Below are positions 11,183-23,200 of a stretch of 60,255 nucleotides of DNA, in pieces (position 1 is the first letter of the stretch; every line of letters begins with the position of its first letter). The notes under the pieces are model-generated. The model saw only the letters and a list, made by a program, of their open reading frames with translations. It searched no databases and was not told the DNA's origin. This DNA is from Gonapodya prolifera JEL478 (taxonomy: Eukaryota; Monoblepharomycota; Monoblepharidomycetes; Monoblepharidales; Gonapodyaceae). Position numbers and translations under genes: made by a program. Location of the stretch: positions 22,644 through 82,898 of the forward strand of contig KQ965840.1 in assembly GCA_001574975.1 (NCBI GenBank). The letters run 5' to 3'.

Positions 11183-11708
11183 GTCCTTTTCACAGGCGAC
11201 AGGCACTAAGCTCTGTGCCATAGCTGCTGGAGNATGCAGAAACTCGTAACTCATGTCTCCAACCTTTCAGGCAATTATCAACTTTCGTGGACAAGCACTC
11301 CTACCTTCAAGGGCACAGCGTTGCCTTGACCGAGCATTACGCCATACTTCAGCATCGCTGCGCTGCATTAAGGACGCTACAGTCTGGCTTCGCTGCTTGT
11401 TTTACCATTTGAAGGCCGCGGTCAAACCTGAGGTCATGATGCTTCGTGCACTAAGACTAAGTACCCGTATTTCGACCACTTGCTGTATTCCTTACCGGGA
11501 AAAATGCCAGAGGGACAGCCAGAGGGAATGTTCGATTTTTGGAACGGCATGTGGTGACCAACGCTAATGGTCTTTAAAGATAAAACTACATCGCGATAAG
11601 TTGAGAAATAAACATATTTAAATAGTGAATGATGTACAGGTGCAAGTGTTGTGGTTGCTTGATCAGTTACTCTTTGAGGCTGTCGATTGTTCCTCCACAT
11701 AAACTAAA
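11183..11708. other. Intergenic, contains one unresolved base
   Basis: No supported gene. Base 11233 is N, and more Ns appear at 12100-12530, so local sequence quality is lower here. Confidence 0.4.
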
Positions 11709-13140
11709 TCACACTCGCCGACTTGTCACCGCAAGACACTTCTGCTCCAATTCGGTTGCAAGGCGTGACGCTTCACGCCACCACGCTGAGTAATACGAAA
11801 TCTCCTGTATTGCCATTTTAACGTCAGCGGTTGATGTCGCGCCACCTCGGATCACGTTGCACAACCAAACTTATTGACGAACGAGAGAGCAGGACGGTAA
11901 GAACCAAAAGTGAACGTAAAAACGCGTGTATAGAACATACTTGAAGCACATTGATAGATGCAGTTCAGGGGGATTGGAGAGAGGAAAATACCACACCCTT
12001 TGAATCTCTGAACGATCACTCGAACTTCAAAAGCATGCTCCAGAGTCTTGTGGTAGCTTGGACTCGCCAACCATGATGGGTCCGCGTTCAAACAATCCNG
12101 TGGACTGTGGAGTGCCACGAAAGTAGAGTGATAAAGCAGGAGCGCTCGAGNNTTTGTCGGTGTCAACTTTGGTACAGAGTCCTCGGAGAACACCTTGTAC
12201 CACACCGCCAAAATTCGCTCNAATTCAGTGATGACGAGATGCTCCTTGCTCCAATCCCGATTGCGGAACGACATGGCGTGGCCCATTATNNNNNNNNGTT
12301 CGAGAGGTCCAACGGATGCCACAGGGCAGGAATAAGGGTTCCGAAGAAGTGATGATGGAGGGGTAGAAGAGGGGTTCGACTCCCAAATATCATCCGANGC
12401 AGGCGGCTGAAGCTTCAGTTCTTCATCGGTGAGAAGTGGAGGCGAACTANCGAAGAAAGAGCCGATTTTATCAGCCCCAAAGAGCGCCCACCCTGAATTG
12501 TTGTTTTAGAAGGTAAAACGTNTAATGGTCAGGGAAACGACTGCATATTTGTCTCACCTGTTCGCCTCCGCTCCTCCTCTTTGATCCACTCCGGGCTCCC
12601 AGGAATCTCTTGAATACAGTGATCGGGTTGCATGCTGGGATCAGTTGTGAGCATCAATTCACGGGATTTTTTGATGGCGAGCCGTATGAATTTTTCGGAA
12701 AGGGAAGTCTCGAATCCGTAACAATACTGGCACATTAAGAGCAATGATTGAATGAACGATATGTTGTTGGTTGCGGTCTCAGGTAGTTCTTGCAAAATCT
12801 TGATACAACGACTGAAAAATACGTCGGAAGCTTGACGTTTCAACGCAATGGTATTTTCCGGCGAGGTTAAAGCCCCAATTGCTAGGACAGCGAAGAGCAG
12901 GAGTGGTGATTGCTTTGTTATGGTTGCAAGAAACCTTTTCAGAACAAATGTCAGCTTTCTCAACCATGCCAGTTCGATGTGATTTTCTTACGTGGGTCGG
13001 TGTATCGGATTAAGTGGTCGTGTAAAGCGGTAGTTCCAATTGTAGTCAAAGTATTGTGTCACATACGAGTTGATTATTTCTGGTGGTGGAAGTGGTGTCA
13101 GAGCAGCGAATAATTCAACAGGTCGCAACAATGTTGACAC
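11709..13140 (-). pseudogene. Zn2Cys6 regulator copy B, C-terminal two thirds
   Basis: Exons by homology to copy C: remainder of exon 3 12992-13140, exon 4 12558-12934, exon 5 11941-12492, exon 6 11709-11869. The frame is open except for scattered Ns (one 7-N block near 12291). It begins abruptly at STVSTLLRPVELFAAL, which is internal in copy C (SPVSTLLRPVDLFADL), with no DNA-binding domain upstream on this strand. The middle homology region is present (EEERRRTG / WALFGADKIGSF) and the C-terminus matches copy C (ELEQKCLAVTSRRV). The missing N-terminal part lies directly adjacent on the opposite strand at 13151-13800. It is therefore half of a gene split by inversion and cannot make the original protein. 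Confidence 0.85.
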
Positions 13141-13150
13141 AGTCGAGGAA

Positions 13151-13800
13151 CCTGCAGCACCAAGCACGCCCGATGCGATGGAGGCGAAACTTGCGGGACA
13201 TGCCGGGAATGGAACTTGGTATGCACATATCAACGGCAGCCTCTCGGTGAGGCTCTCGGACAGTCCCAAGCACTGATTCCATGAAATATTTATCGAGGCT
13301 TCTGTTTGATAGGGCAAGGTCCTCGCAGAGGCTGGCTGCTCCAGCTTAAGACCAGGTTTATAGCCGTCGAGAGTTCGCTGATGGCGTCAATGGACGAAGC
13401 CATGGACTTGGTCGCACCAGGAACTTTTAAACACGACCGAATTCCCGATAGAAGCAGCCACAAGCCCCGGGACGTGATCGATGGGGTCTTGGAAAACCTG
13501 GAAATTGCAGTTCATGCATTTCGCAACGAAGTGTGGAAGGCGCGTGCGAAGCCGTGGCAATCTGTGCCCGACCCGTCCTCTTCTTTTGCACTTCCTCAAG
13601 AAATTGCTTGCGTTCAGTCCAACTTCGCCGAGGCAGAATGTGTCAGGGACTTCGCGTCACATCCTGCCCCTTCCCTTCCAACAGCGAACCTGCCGTATGT
13701 CGCTTTGTCATCGGAAGAGGAATCTGTGGATACAACGAGCCATGGATACTCTTCGTTGGCGACGGCATCAGCTTTGGACCATGACAGCATCACAAGCTGA
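13151..13800 (+). pseudogene. Zn2Cys6 regulator copy B, inverted N-terminal third
   Basis: On the plus strand, exon 2 (about 13151-13246) encodes CSTKHARCDGGETCGTC then REWNLVCTYQRQPLG. A GT-AG intron follows (13247-13312), then exon 3 at 13313-13800 begins QGPRRGWLLQLKTRF and matches the copy C exon up to the point where copy B resumes on the minus strand. The first Cys of the cluster, and the exon boundary before it, are gone: homology starts only at the CCTGCA of the second Cys. Codons are otherwise open to TGA at 13798-13800. Inference: a 650-base inversion moved this piece; a stand-alone zinc-binding protein is unlikely because one ligand is missing. Confidence 0.8.
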
Positions 13801-14458
13801 GTAAGAAGAACAAGGAAGATTGCCCGGGGTTGATTGTGTGTCGGCAAAGAAACGTATTCAATGAAGGTTGTACAACACACCTCTCGATATTTTCCGCTTT
13901 TTGCACTCTCCCCCAGATTCTTCTTCCGAATATTCTTGTTCCCGCATTAGCAGTGTGTTGGAAGTTACGGAATTGTGTAGCCGAGGCCCCATGCATTTTG
14001 GGGGCTAAATATTATTGAGTGCCGACACCACGGGAACATTTTGACCCCGCGGGAAGCGCTTGCATAATTCAACGGTACAGCTTTTGCAACTCTGGAAGCT
14101 GCTTCATTCTTTTGCCCCCAATTTCTCAAATCAAACTTGAAATTAAAGACACAAGTTAGTTGAAGGAGAGAAATCGAGGGCAAGCATATGCAGAAGGTAG
14201 GGCGAGAAGTGATGACGAAAGCAACAGCCAGCGGCGCCAGCGTCATATTGCACGTCTATATCCCTGCTGCTACTGACGATTAGGTCAAAACTTTCGCATG
14301 TCATGGTACTATACTTCGTAAGATTGAAACGGCATCACGATAAATTGATAAGTACACTGATAATTGGTAAATGAAATAATTTTTCGGTACAACTGTCGTG
14401 ACAGCTTCCGGTTCTTGATCAGTGATTAACACCGGCCTTCCAATAACCCAGTACCTGA
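13801..14458. other. Intergenic between copies B and C
   Basis: No supported gene. It would have held the promoter and first exon of copy B before the inversion; no first-exon-like KRR-ISK coding sequence was found here. Confidence 0.4.
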
Positions 14459-16676
14459 TCACACACGCCGACTTGTCACCGCAAGGCACTTTCGCTCCAA
14501 TTCAGTCGATAGACGTGATGCTTCAGGCCACCACGCCGAGTAATATGCAAGCTCCTGGATTGCCATTTTGACGTCAGCTGTTGATGTCGCGCCACCGCAA
14601 GACACGTTGCACAACCAAACTTTGTGACGAAAGAGAGGGCTGGTTAGCTGAAACCAAGTACACGGAGACGCAATTCACACATACTCAAAGCGCATTGATA
14701 AATGCAATTCAAAGGAAATGGAGAGAGGAAGATCCCGCACCCGAGGTATCGCTCAAGAAGCACTCGAACTGCAAAGGCGTGTTCCAGAGTCTTCCGGAAA
14801 CTTGTACTGGCTAACCAAATTGGATCCATGTTCAAACAATCGTACGGGCTGTGAAGCATCACGAATGTCGAGTGATAAAGCAGGAGGGCTCGGGCGTTCG
14901 TTGGTGTCAATTCAGGTGTAGAGTCTCCAGACAACACCTTGTACCACGTCGCCAAGATTCGCTCAAATCCGGTGACGACGGGGTTGTCCTCACTCCAATC
15001 ACGGTTTCGTAAAGTTTGGGCCTGTCCAATAATGTACAGCGGCTCGAGCGGTCCAAGAGATGCCACAGGCCTGGCAAATGGGTGCGATGACGAAGTCGTA
15101 GAAGAAGGGTTGGAACCCCATAACTCTTCAGACGCAGGTGGTTGAAGCTTCAGCTCCTCGTCGGAGAGAAGGGCAGGTGCATTGTTCACGAAGCTGCCAA
15201 TTCTATCAGCCCCAAAGAGAGCCCATCCTAAATTTGTTCGTTGCGATTGGCAAACTGATGCGTGGGGGAATATGCAAGACAACTCGACCCACCTGTTCGC
15301 CTCCGCTCCTCGTCTTTGACCCACCCAGTGCTTCCAGGGAGCTCTTGGATGCGATGATTGGGGAGCATGCTGGGATCTGTCAGCAGCATCAATTGACGGG
15401 ATTTTGAGGTCGCGAGCTCGACAAATTGTCGAGCAAGAGAGATGTCGAAGCCGGCAGTGTGTTGAATCATAAGGAGCAGTGCTTGGACAAACGATACGTC
15501 GTTCGCCACGTTTTCGGGCATATCTTGTAAGATCCGCATGCAACGGTTGAAAAAGGCACTAGACGCTCGTCTGGATGCAATTGGATTTTCGGGAGAGCTG
15601 TAAGCTCCAATACTTAGGACTGCAAATAGTAAGAGCGGTGATTGTGTGGAAAGAGTCGCAAGAAACCTTACAAGAGAATAGATCAGCTTCTGTGCAAGTA
15701 TTAGCAAATCAGCGTGCTCTCACGTTGGTCTGTGGATCATATTTAACGTTCGCGCCAAGCGAAATTTCCAGCTGTAGTCGAAAAATTGCATCACATGCGA
15801 GTTTAATGTTTCCTGAGGTGGAAGAGGTGGTAAATCCGCAAATAGGTCCACCGGTCGCAACAATGTTGACACCGGGGATTCGCAATCTCTGGAAGATGAT
15901 GCCGTTGTTACGGGAGAATATCCACGGGTAGCTACTGCCATAGATCCCTGATCTTCCCATGGCCAAGCGACATCCGCGAGAGTTGCTTCGGTTTCAAGGG
16001 AATTTGGCACGGACAGAGCGGTCCCAATCACCTCTGCTTCAGTGAAGTGAGGCACCTGAAGGAAAGCAATGTCTTGAGAAGGCGGGGATAAATAGCCCGA
16101 CATAGAGGTTGGCGGAGAGTGGCTTATTGACGTCCCACGAGCCTTCCAGACTTCTTCGCGGAATGCAACAACCGTAATTTCCAGATTTTCCAAGACTCCG
16201 TCGATGACGTCCCGAGGTTTCGAGATGCTCCGTTCGGGAATCGGGTCGCGCTTAAACGCCCCCGGTGCGACGATGTCCATAGCTTCGTCCATGGCTGCCA
16301 GCAGGGAAGCTTCAACAGTGATAAATCTCGTTTTGAGCTGCTCCAGCCAACCCCTGCGAGGACCTGGCCCTATGAAACAGCACACCAGGATAAGGATGGC
16401 ATCGCAAGAACGCTTGGAACTCTGAGAGAAACTTACCAATACGCAGTCGGGAATAAGAACACATGAGCTTCCGTTCCCGACATTTGCCACAAGGTTTGCC
16501 CCCATCGCATCGGTCGTGCTTGCTGTTGCAGGCGTCGCAAGCTGGTGTAGGCCATTAGAGTTAAGACGATGTCAGGGGATTGACGGAGTTCCAGCGAAGG
16601 TACCTTTGGATATTCTTGGCGGTCGCCTTTTCCCGTCTGCACTCCTCTCTCCCTCCGACCATCCGTCGTCCTGCAT
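14459..16676 (-). CDS. Zn2Cys6 fungal transcription regulator, copy C (intact)
   Basis: Six exons, all GT-AG: 16604-16676, 16437-16541, 15724-16369, 15293-15666, 14685-15227 and 14459-14619. They sum to 1,902 bases, exactly 633 codons plus stop. Exon 1 gives MQDDGWSEGERSADGKRR, and its last codons (RISK) join across intron 1 to ACDACNSKHDRCDGGKPCGK then CRERKLMC, a complete six-Cys binuclear cluster with basic residues before it. Then comes PGPRRGWLEQLKTRF with a short linker helix (amphipathic, dimerisation-like), a Ser/Pro-rich stretch, and the fungal middle homology region with EERRRTGWALFGADRIGS. Such proteins bind CGG-type DNA sites as dimers in the nucleus. This is the only open copy of four, so it is probably the functional one. 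Its target genes are unknown. Confidence 0.88.
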
Positions 16677-16966
16677 GATGGCAATATCACTAGCAATTAC
16701 GGTCTGGATGTGTGTCCTTGGTTTTCCTGATGGCTGATGCGAATCTGGTGGCAATCTGAGGCGAAGTGGGAGGCAACGAACCTTTGTCCTCGGTTGTGTT
16801 GACCCGGTATTTGCTAAACCGAAGAAGAAAGGGCGGCCTGAAATGGTCTCCCAGTTCGCCAAGATCTTTTTGATATCGCTGAGCTAAAGCTTCATCGAGT
16901 GCACTGAGTAACATTGTGGAGGATAGAATGCGAATAAATCGATACAATTACAACAATGACACTACT
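16677..16966. promoter_or_regulatory. Upstream region of copy C, part of the duplicated block
   Basis: Promoter-containing spacer. It has an open minus frame (MLLSALDEALAQRYQKDLGE) that resembles sequence upstream of copy D (shared TTTTTGATATCGCT and similar words at 16868 and 20040), so the C-D duplication extends through here. Whether the frame is ever translated is unclear. Confidence 0.4.
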
Positions 16967-17041
16967 TTACGCAATACCCATTGTACGCGGATAGAAAACC
17001 AAATTCTTACCGAATTCGCTGCCAAGCACGGGGATCAAACG
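16967..17041 (-). pseudogene. Orphan copy of the VPS11 C-terminal exon
   Basis: Reads RLIPVLGSEFGKNLVFYPR then TMGIA and TAA. The intact VPS11 last exon at 20215-20304 reads [18 protein letters not shown] then AADIA and TAA. DNA similarity covers the last 25 or so codons and the stop. There is no RING domain or other VPS11 sequence upstream, so this is a truncated by-product of the segmental duplication that made regulator copies C and D. Confidence 0.75.
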
Positions 17042-17454
17042 CACGCTAGCAACGATAGGCGATTGGCGGGACAACACTCTTACCGAACCTGAGCTCACGT
17101 CAGGACACTTTGGCCGCATAACACTGATTTGTAGTCCGCGATATCCTATGCAAATTTTGTGGGATGGGAAATGCGTGCGCTGCATGGGTGGAAATTTTCG
17201 GGTGGTGGGTTCGTAATCCATCGTTGAAAATTCTGCCGAAATTTGCATGCGGTGTAGAGAAACAACAGACAGCCCCCCGGTGGAAACTTCACGCTCTTTC
17301 GGGTTCTCAATATGTACGGTGGAATGATGTTGTTAGTGATATGGCCAAATACCAAAGGATAGGTTATATAACAAATGAATACTGTGCTGGTGCAAAAGTC
17401 GTGGTAACTTCCAGTCTCCTTCAGCGCAACTCCTCTTCCCGTACGTTCCGTCCA
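17042..17454. other. Intergenic between copies C and D
   Basis: No supported gene. This is the junction between the two duplicated units. Confidence 0.4.
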
Positions 17455-19806
17455 TCACACTCGCCGACTTGTCACCAAAATGTACTTCTTCTCCAATTCG
17501 GTCGCAAGGCGCGAAGCTACAGGCCGCCACGGCGAGTAATATGCGGGCTCCTGGATTGCCATTTTCACGTCCGCGATCGATGACGTGCCACCACGAACCA
17601 CGTTGCAGAACCAAACTAATTGCGACGAAAGAGGGTACGTAAGCTCAAACCGAATGAAAGGAGACGCAATCTCACACGTACCGAGAGCGCATTCATACAA
17701 GCAGTTCAAAGGATATGGAGAGAGGAAAATACCACACCCTTGGAATCGCTGAAGAAGCACTCGAACCGCAAAGGCGTTCTCCAGCGCCTTGCAGTAGCTT
17801 GGACTAGCAAACCATGCTGGGTACTGCAAGTTCAAGCAATCCTGAGGACTGTGTAGGGCCACAAACGTGGAGTGATACAACAGGAGTGCTCGAGCGTTTG
17901 CAGGCGTCAAGTCGGGTATGGAGTCTTCCGAGAACACCTTGTACCACGTCTTCAAAATTCGCTCGAATTTAGCCACAACGAGGTGCTCCTTGGTCAAATC
18001 GCGGTTGTAGAAAGTCCTCGAGAGGCCGGATAGATGCCCGTCGGGCTGGCGAATGGGTTCCACACCAGGGCCGGTGCTTGACCAGAAGAAGAAGGGTCGG
18101 ACTCCCATACCTCGTCAGGCGCAGGTGGCTGAAGCTTCAGCTCCTCGTCGGAGATAAGGGGCGCAATGTTCATAAAGCTGCCAATTCTATCAGTCCCTAA
18201 AAGAGCCCATCCTGAATCGAAATGTTGATGGAGAGGTGGGAAATTATGCGTGAGATATGCAGGACACTTGACACACACCTGTTCGCCTCCGCTCTTCCTC
18301 TTTGATCCAGCCAGGACTTCCAAGAACCTGATCTTGTGTGTTTTGGCGTGGCAGCATCCCGGGATCCGTTAGTAGCTTCAACTGGCGGGATTTTGTAGTC
18401 GCCAGCTCAAAGAACTGCCTCGCGAGTGAGAAATCAAATCCCGAGGTATGCTGGCACATCAGTAGCAACGCTTGAACGAACGAGACATCGTTGGCCACGT
18501 TCTCGGGCATGTCTTGTAAGATCCGCATGCAACGGTTGAAGAAGGCGTTTGACGTTTGTCGGTCAATGAATGGGTTTTCGGGAGAGCTGTGAGCTCCAAT
18601 TGTTAGGAATGCATATAGCAAGAGCGGTGATGATTGCAAAAGAGTTGCAAGGAATCTATTTGGTGTAGGGCTTGAGTTTCGCCTCTGTAACAATTTGATA
18701 CGCTTTCTCACATTGGTCGGTGGATCGTACTCATATTTCGCGTAAAGCGGAATTTCCAGTTGTAGTCAAAGAATTGTAACACGCACGAGTTTACAATTTT
18801 TGGTGGTGGAAGTGGTGGTAAATCCGCAAATAAGTCCACTGGTTGCAGCAATGTCGGAAGAGAGGAAGATAGTCGATTATGTCCGAAAGATGATGCCGGA
18901 GAGTATTCTGTTGTAGCCAGCTGAAACCCATCTTGCCATAACCAAGCGAAACCCGGAAGCCTTACTTCTGGAACGGAAGAAGTTGGTGGCCGTGCACCAA
19001 TTGGAACGGACCCATTCGGTACCAGTGCACTCCCAATATACTCTTCCTGGGTGAAGATTGGCACTTGAAGGCAAGAAAAATTTTGAGGGCGTGAGGGCGA
19101 GGAAGTGATGGTGGGCGGAGATGGCTCAGCAAGGCGCGAGCCTTCCAGACTTCTACTTCTTCGGCGAACGCAGAAACCGTGATTTCAAGGTTTTCCAAGA
19201 CCCCACAATCACATCTCGAGGCTTGCAGATGCTCCGTTCGGGAATGGAGTCCCGTTGAAATGCTCCCGGTGGGACTATGTCCATGATTTCATCCATTGCC
19301 GCCATCAGGGAAGCTTCAGCGGTGATAAATCTCGTTTTTAGTTGCTCCAACCACCCCCTTCGAGGACCTGGCCCTGTCAAGCAGACGTCGATGATAGAGA
19401 TTGCATCGCACGATCGCTTTTTGAACTCTCGAAAACTCACCGATACGCAGTCGGGAATAAGAACACACCAGGTTGAGTTCTCGGCATTTGCCACAAGGAT
19501 AGCCTCCATCGCATCGGTCGTGCTTGCTGTTGCAGGCATCGCACGCTGGTGTAGCCAATCAAAGTGAGACGTCGCCAAGGAGGAGGACGGAGTTCCAGCG
19601 AATGTACCTTAGGATATTCGTGATCGCCTTTTCCCGTCTGCGCTCCTCTCTCCTTCCGATGATCCGTCCTCGTGCATGGCAATATCGTTGGCAAAAACGG
19701 TCTGGATGCGCGTGTCCTATGGAATCGGTGGCGCAGAACCTTTGGATATCCTTCGCCGTTTTCCATCTGCGCTCCTCTCTTCGGAGGAAGATACGTCTGA
19801 CTGCAT
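17455..19806 (-). pseudogene. Zn2Cys6 regulator, copy D, disrupted, with duplicated first exon
   Basis: Exons: 19740-19806 (distal exon 1, open: MQSDVSSSEERSADGKRRRI), 19608-19677 (proximal exon 1, its last full codon is TAA at 19609-19611 where copy C has AAA), 19441-19545 (intact cluster ACDACNSKHDRCDGGYPCGK then CRELNLVC), 18712-19373, 18279-18655, 17682-18211 and 17455-17615. Exon 3 changes frame twice (near 19200, after KPRDVI, and near 19085). Exon 5 has lost about 30 bases with a frame change near 18015-18030, between ASPTGIYPASRGLS and RTFYNRDLTKEHL. The DNA-binding exon itself is perfect, so a short truncated protein could still be made using the distal exon 1. As a full regulator it is dead. 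Confidence 0.8.
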
Positions 19807-20214
19807 GGCGACACAATGGCGACACAGAACGCGTCCGCAGTGCTCGTCTTTGTCTTCCCTGGTGCCAATAATTTTACTACGGGAGACAGTTCTGGTGGTG
19901 GCCTGCTCCGGTTACATAGAAAAAATGGCTGTGAGGGCCAACCAAGGCTATCAATCTTTGCATCAGTTTCCCCGCCGGCACCACGCAAGTGCTGAACTGA
20001 CTGTTCCAATTACCGAGTCTCTATTACCTCCGAGTAAAATTTTTGATATCGCTAGTCAACACCTCACGTCACTCATCACGCTTTGAGGAAACAATGAGAA
20101 AAACCCTTCGGGTGCATAATGAAGGCGTCAGTGACATGAAGCGTTTCTGCTGAAAACACAGCCTGATAAGGCGTCGCACGATTGTTGGAAAACTCAATAC
20201 AAGATCACACGACT
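19807..20214. promoter_or_regulatory. Spacer between copy D and VPS11
   Basis: Promoter region for copy D and 3' flank of VPS11. Parts of it resemble the region upstream of copy C (about 16,740-16,960). Confidence 0.4.
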
Positions 20215-23200
20215 TTACGCAATATCCGCTGCGCGTGGATTGAAAAACATATTCTTGCCAAAGTTCTCGGCAATTACTGCAAACCGATCTTCGGCTGTTT
20301 CCAACTGTCCGGGGAGAGCAAAAAACCTTTGACCTCATGCACAAGTGCAAAAAGCCCGCATGATCACACTCACGCTCCGCTTAAACTCCTCCTGCTGATC
20401 CGCCTTGGCCTCTTGCTCCTTGATCAAGTCCATGATCATGCGGTGTTCGGGTGCGCACTTGGGACATTCTCGATCATTCGCGGCGTCGCCCAGACACCGG
20501 TGGTGGTAGGAGTGCTTGCAGAAGAAGTGCACGCTGGGAAGGTCAAGAGTGCTGCCGCACAGAGAGCACTTTGTCGCTTGGAAGACGATGGGGCTGAATA
20601 TTGTTTCGTGGATTGCAAGAAAGTTTGAATCTGGTGCCAGTCCTGCCAGTCTCGCCTGAATGTACCCACCTATTCCGAATCTCATCAATCTGTTTCCGCA
20701 TCGTATCCGTCTCTGCCCGATACCTTCAATCACCAAGCAAATAGTGTCAGACAATCACCTTCCCTTTCTCTTTCACAAAACACACTTACATCTCAATCAA
20801 TCGATCCGCATCGTCAATCTCCTCCTTCTCCTTCCGCACCTGCTTCACCAAATACTCCTTCACGGTTCCTATTGAGACACTGGGAGCCTCTCTCGCGAGC
20901 GACTGCAGCACTTGAAGCGGCGGGAGGAGGTCTCGCGTCTCGATTGCGTCGAGAACTTGGTGTAAGTGGGATCGGCACGCGGGGTCACGTTGGGCAAAGT
21001 AGATTAGCGCAGTTGTCCATAGCGTGGGGTCGTGGTCCCTTCAAACATCGTATTCTTAGCTGTCTGTTTCGGCGAAAGTGATGGTTTAATAATAACATAC
21101 CCGTATTTGTCACATGCGGCAATCGTCTCGTCATGCTCTTCCGCGTCCATATGAATTTGCAGAATGCTCGAGTATCTAACGAAACCGTTGTTTTCGTCAC
21201 CGCACGTCCAAAAAGAGCCACCGAAAACAGCAATCACTCACAGTCCCAACTTCTCATTCAGGAACACACTCCCGGCTTTGAAGTTATGCCACTTGCACAG
21301 AACTAACGCGTGGTCCACATCGTATGCCGCCTTGATATCACAGCTGTCAATCAGCAAAGCTCACCCCAATATCCCACAAACCCATCCAACCCATTTACCT
21401 TTGGATCCGACAACAAGTCCATAATCTTCTTCGCCCGGGTCTCCTCGTCCATCATCGGCAGAATCGGCGACCTGATCTCGAGCGGCGAGGGCGTCTTGCC
21501 CTTCGCAGTGGACGGGCGGCGTTTGGGGATGAGCTCCACTTGAGTCGTTGTTGCCGCTTTGAGGTTCTCAGTAATTTCCTTTTGTCCATAATAAGGCAAT
21601 CACGATCAGGATCATGAGAAATCGTTTCAAACACAGGAAGGAGCAATCATCCCTCACCTGAAACGAAATCCCGTTGCCACTCTCCAAATACAGCTCCAAC
21701 AGCGTATTCCACACTACTTTCCCAACGCCGCCACTGCAATCCGAACTGTCCAGCCCGTCGCTCATATCATCCAATCCCACCATCTGCACCTTCCCCTTCC
21801 TAGGACTCGCCGTCACCGTTACCGCAACTGCCGACGGCGTTGGTCCGTCTGAGTTGTTTAGGTTCCCCTTCCGTCTCGCCTCCACGACCCGCTCGAGGAA
21901 CAAAATACACCACGACCGCAGCGCCTCCCTCTGAGCCGCGGGCGCATTTGCCGCGACGAAAAAGTGGACGAAATGCTCCGGCTCGGACCAGTGCAGAACA
22001 GGCGCCGGGGGCTCCCCAACACCAGCCAGGGAACTCGCGGACCCACCAAGCCCCACGCCACCATCGCCACCACGATTCTTCTTATCCGACGTCGCGCTCC
22101 TCCTGGACGACGTAACGCTCACGACCGACGGCGCCGGTGCCACGCGCTTGGGAATCACCAACGGCACGTCCCCGCCCACCGTGGACGCCTTACGCCCACT
22201 GGCGCTCGTTGGAGATTTGATCCGCAGCCCCTCATCCCCCCTTCCCTTGCCGTTCTCCCTCGCCTTGGCCCGGTGCTCAGCAACCGCGGCAGCCTCCCAC
22301 CCAGTACACAGCCGGATCAGCAATTGAGTCGTCTCGGCGACACAACCAGGGACGAGCTGCCCCGCCCACCGCTTCAAGTTGCGATCTGCATCGGCATAGG
22401 ATAACGTGGCGATGTACTCTGTTGCGTCCTTGTACCCCCGCAAATCGTCCACCAGGATCCGGAGGTACGTGTCATGGTGGCCGTACTTCCCGGCAAGGAG
22501 GAGGGCCAGTTTGGGGTACGGCGAAGACCGCAGTGTCTTGATCGCCGTCGGGACGTCAAAGTTGGGCTCCTGGGGAGTGCCAGCATCCCCTGCAGCACCC
22601 AGTACCGTACCGCCGACATTCCCCTTCACAAACGCCTCCAACTTCCCGCCCTCTCCGCCTTTAGCGTAGCATCCGAGCAACAACGTGGTATGATCCGCCG
22701 TGGCCACACCGGCCTCGTGGAGCTTCTCGAGGTAGCCAACGAGATTCCCCACCCTTTGCGCATCGAGAAACCGCCTCACAACATAGCTGGGTTCCAACTG
22801 CGGAATGGTCAAGACGTACTGCGCCATTGCACCGTCAAAGTCACCCAGGGCGTACAAATGGTCCGCATGGCGTTTATGAATCTCCACAAGGGTTCCATAA
22901 TCCCTCTCGGCACCCCGAGTTCTTCCTACCCCTGCCTCGACGCCGGCGCCATCAGCCCCCTCGGTCGACGCTTGAGCGAGAGCGACCGCAAGGGCATACA
23001 TATTTCTTCTAAAACACGCGTCCAGCTTCGCGTCCAAATCCCTTTCCTGCATGGTGAGTACGGCGCCCGTGGACAGCGTGAGCATCACTTTTCCCCACTC
23101 GGAGCTCAAGGACGTTATCCCTGCGAAGGGGCGGCCCGAGGCCAGCGAGGGCACGGCGTCGAACCCGGCGGCTACCGACACGTCCTCAAGACCCTGCGGG

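Larger units (their letters stand above)
14459..20304. repeat. Tandem segmental duplication (units about 14,459-17,041 and 17,455-20,304)
   Basis: Each unit holds, in the same order on the minus strand, the end of VPS11, an upstream spacer with shared words, and a six-exon Zn2Cys6 gene. Unit length is about 2.6-2.85 kb. The unit next to full-length VPS11 (copy D) must be the parent of the C unit, which carries only the VPS11 tail. Copies A and B are more diverged members that lack the VPS11 tail in the sequence visible. Confidence 0.75.

Noticed and set aside
17010-17110. tRNA-like look on the minus strand (AGCTCAGGTTCGGTAAGAG ... GTTTGATCCCC)
   Set aside because: A D-arm can be drawn, but no five-pair anticodon or T stem closes, and the end of the stretch is explained by the VPS11 tail duplicate.
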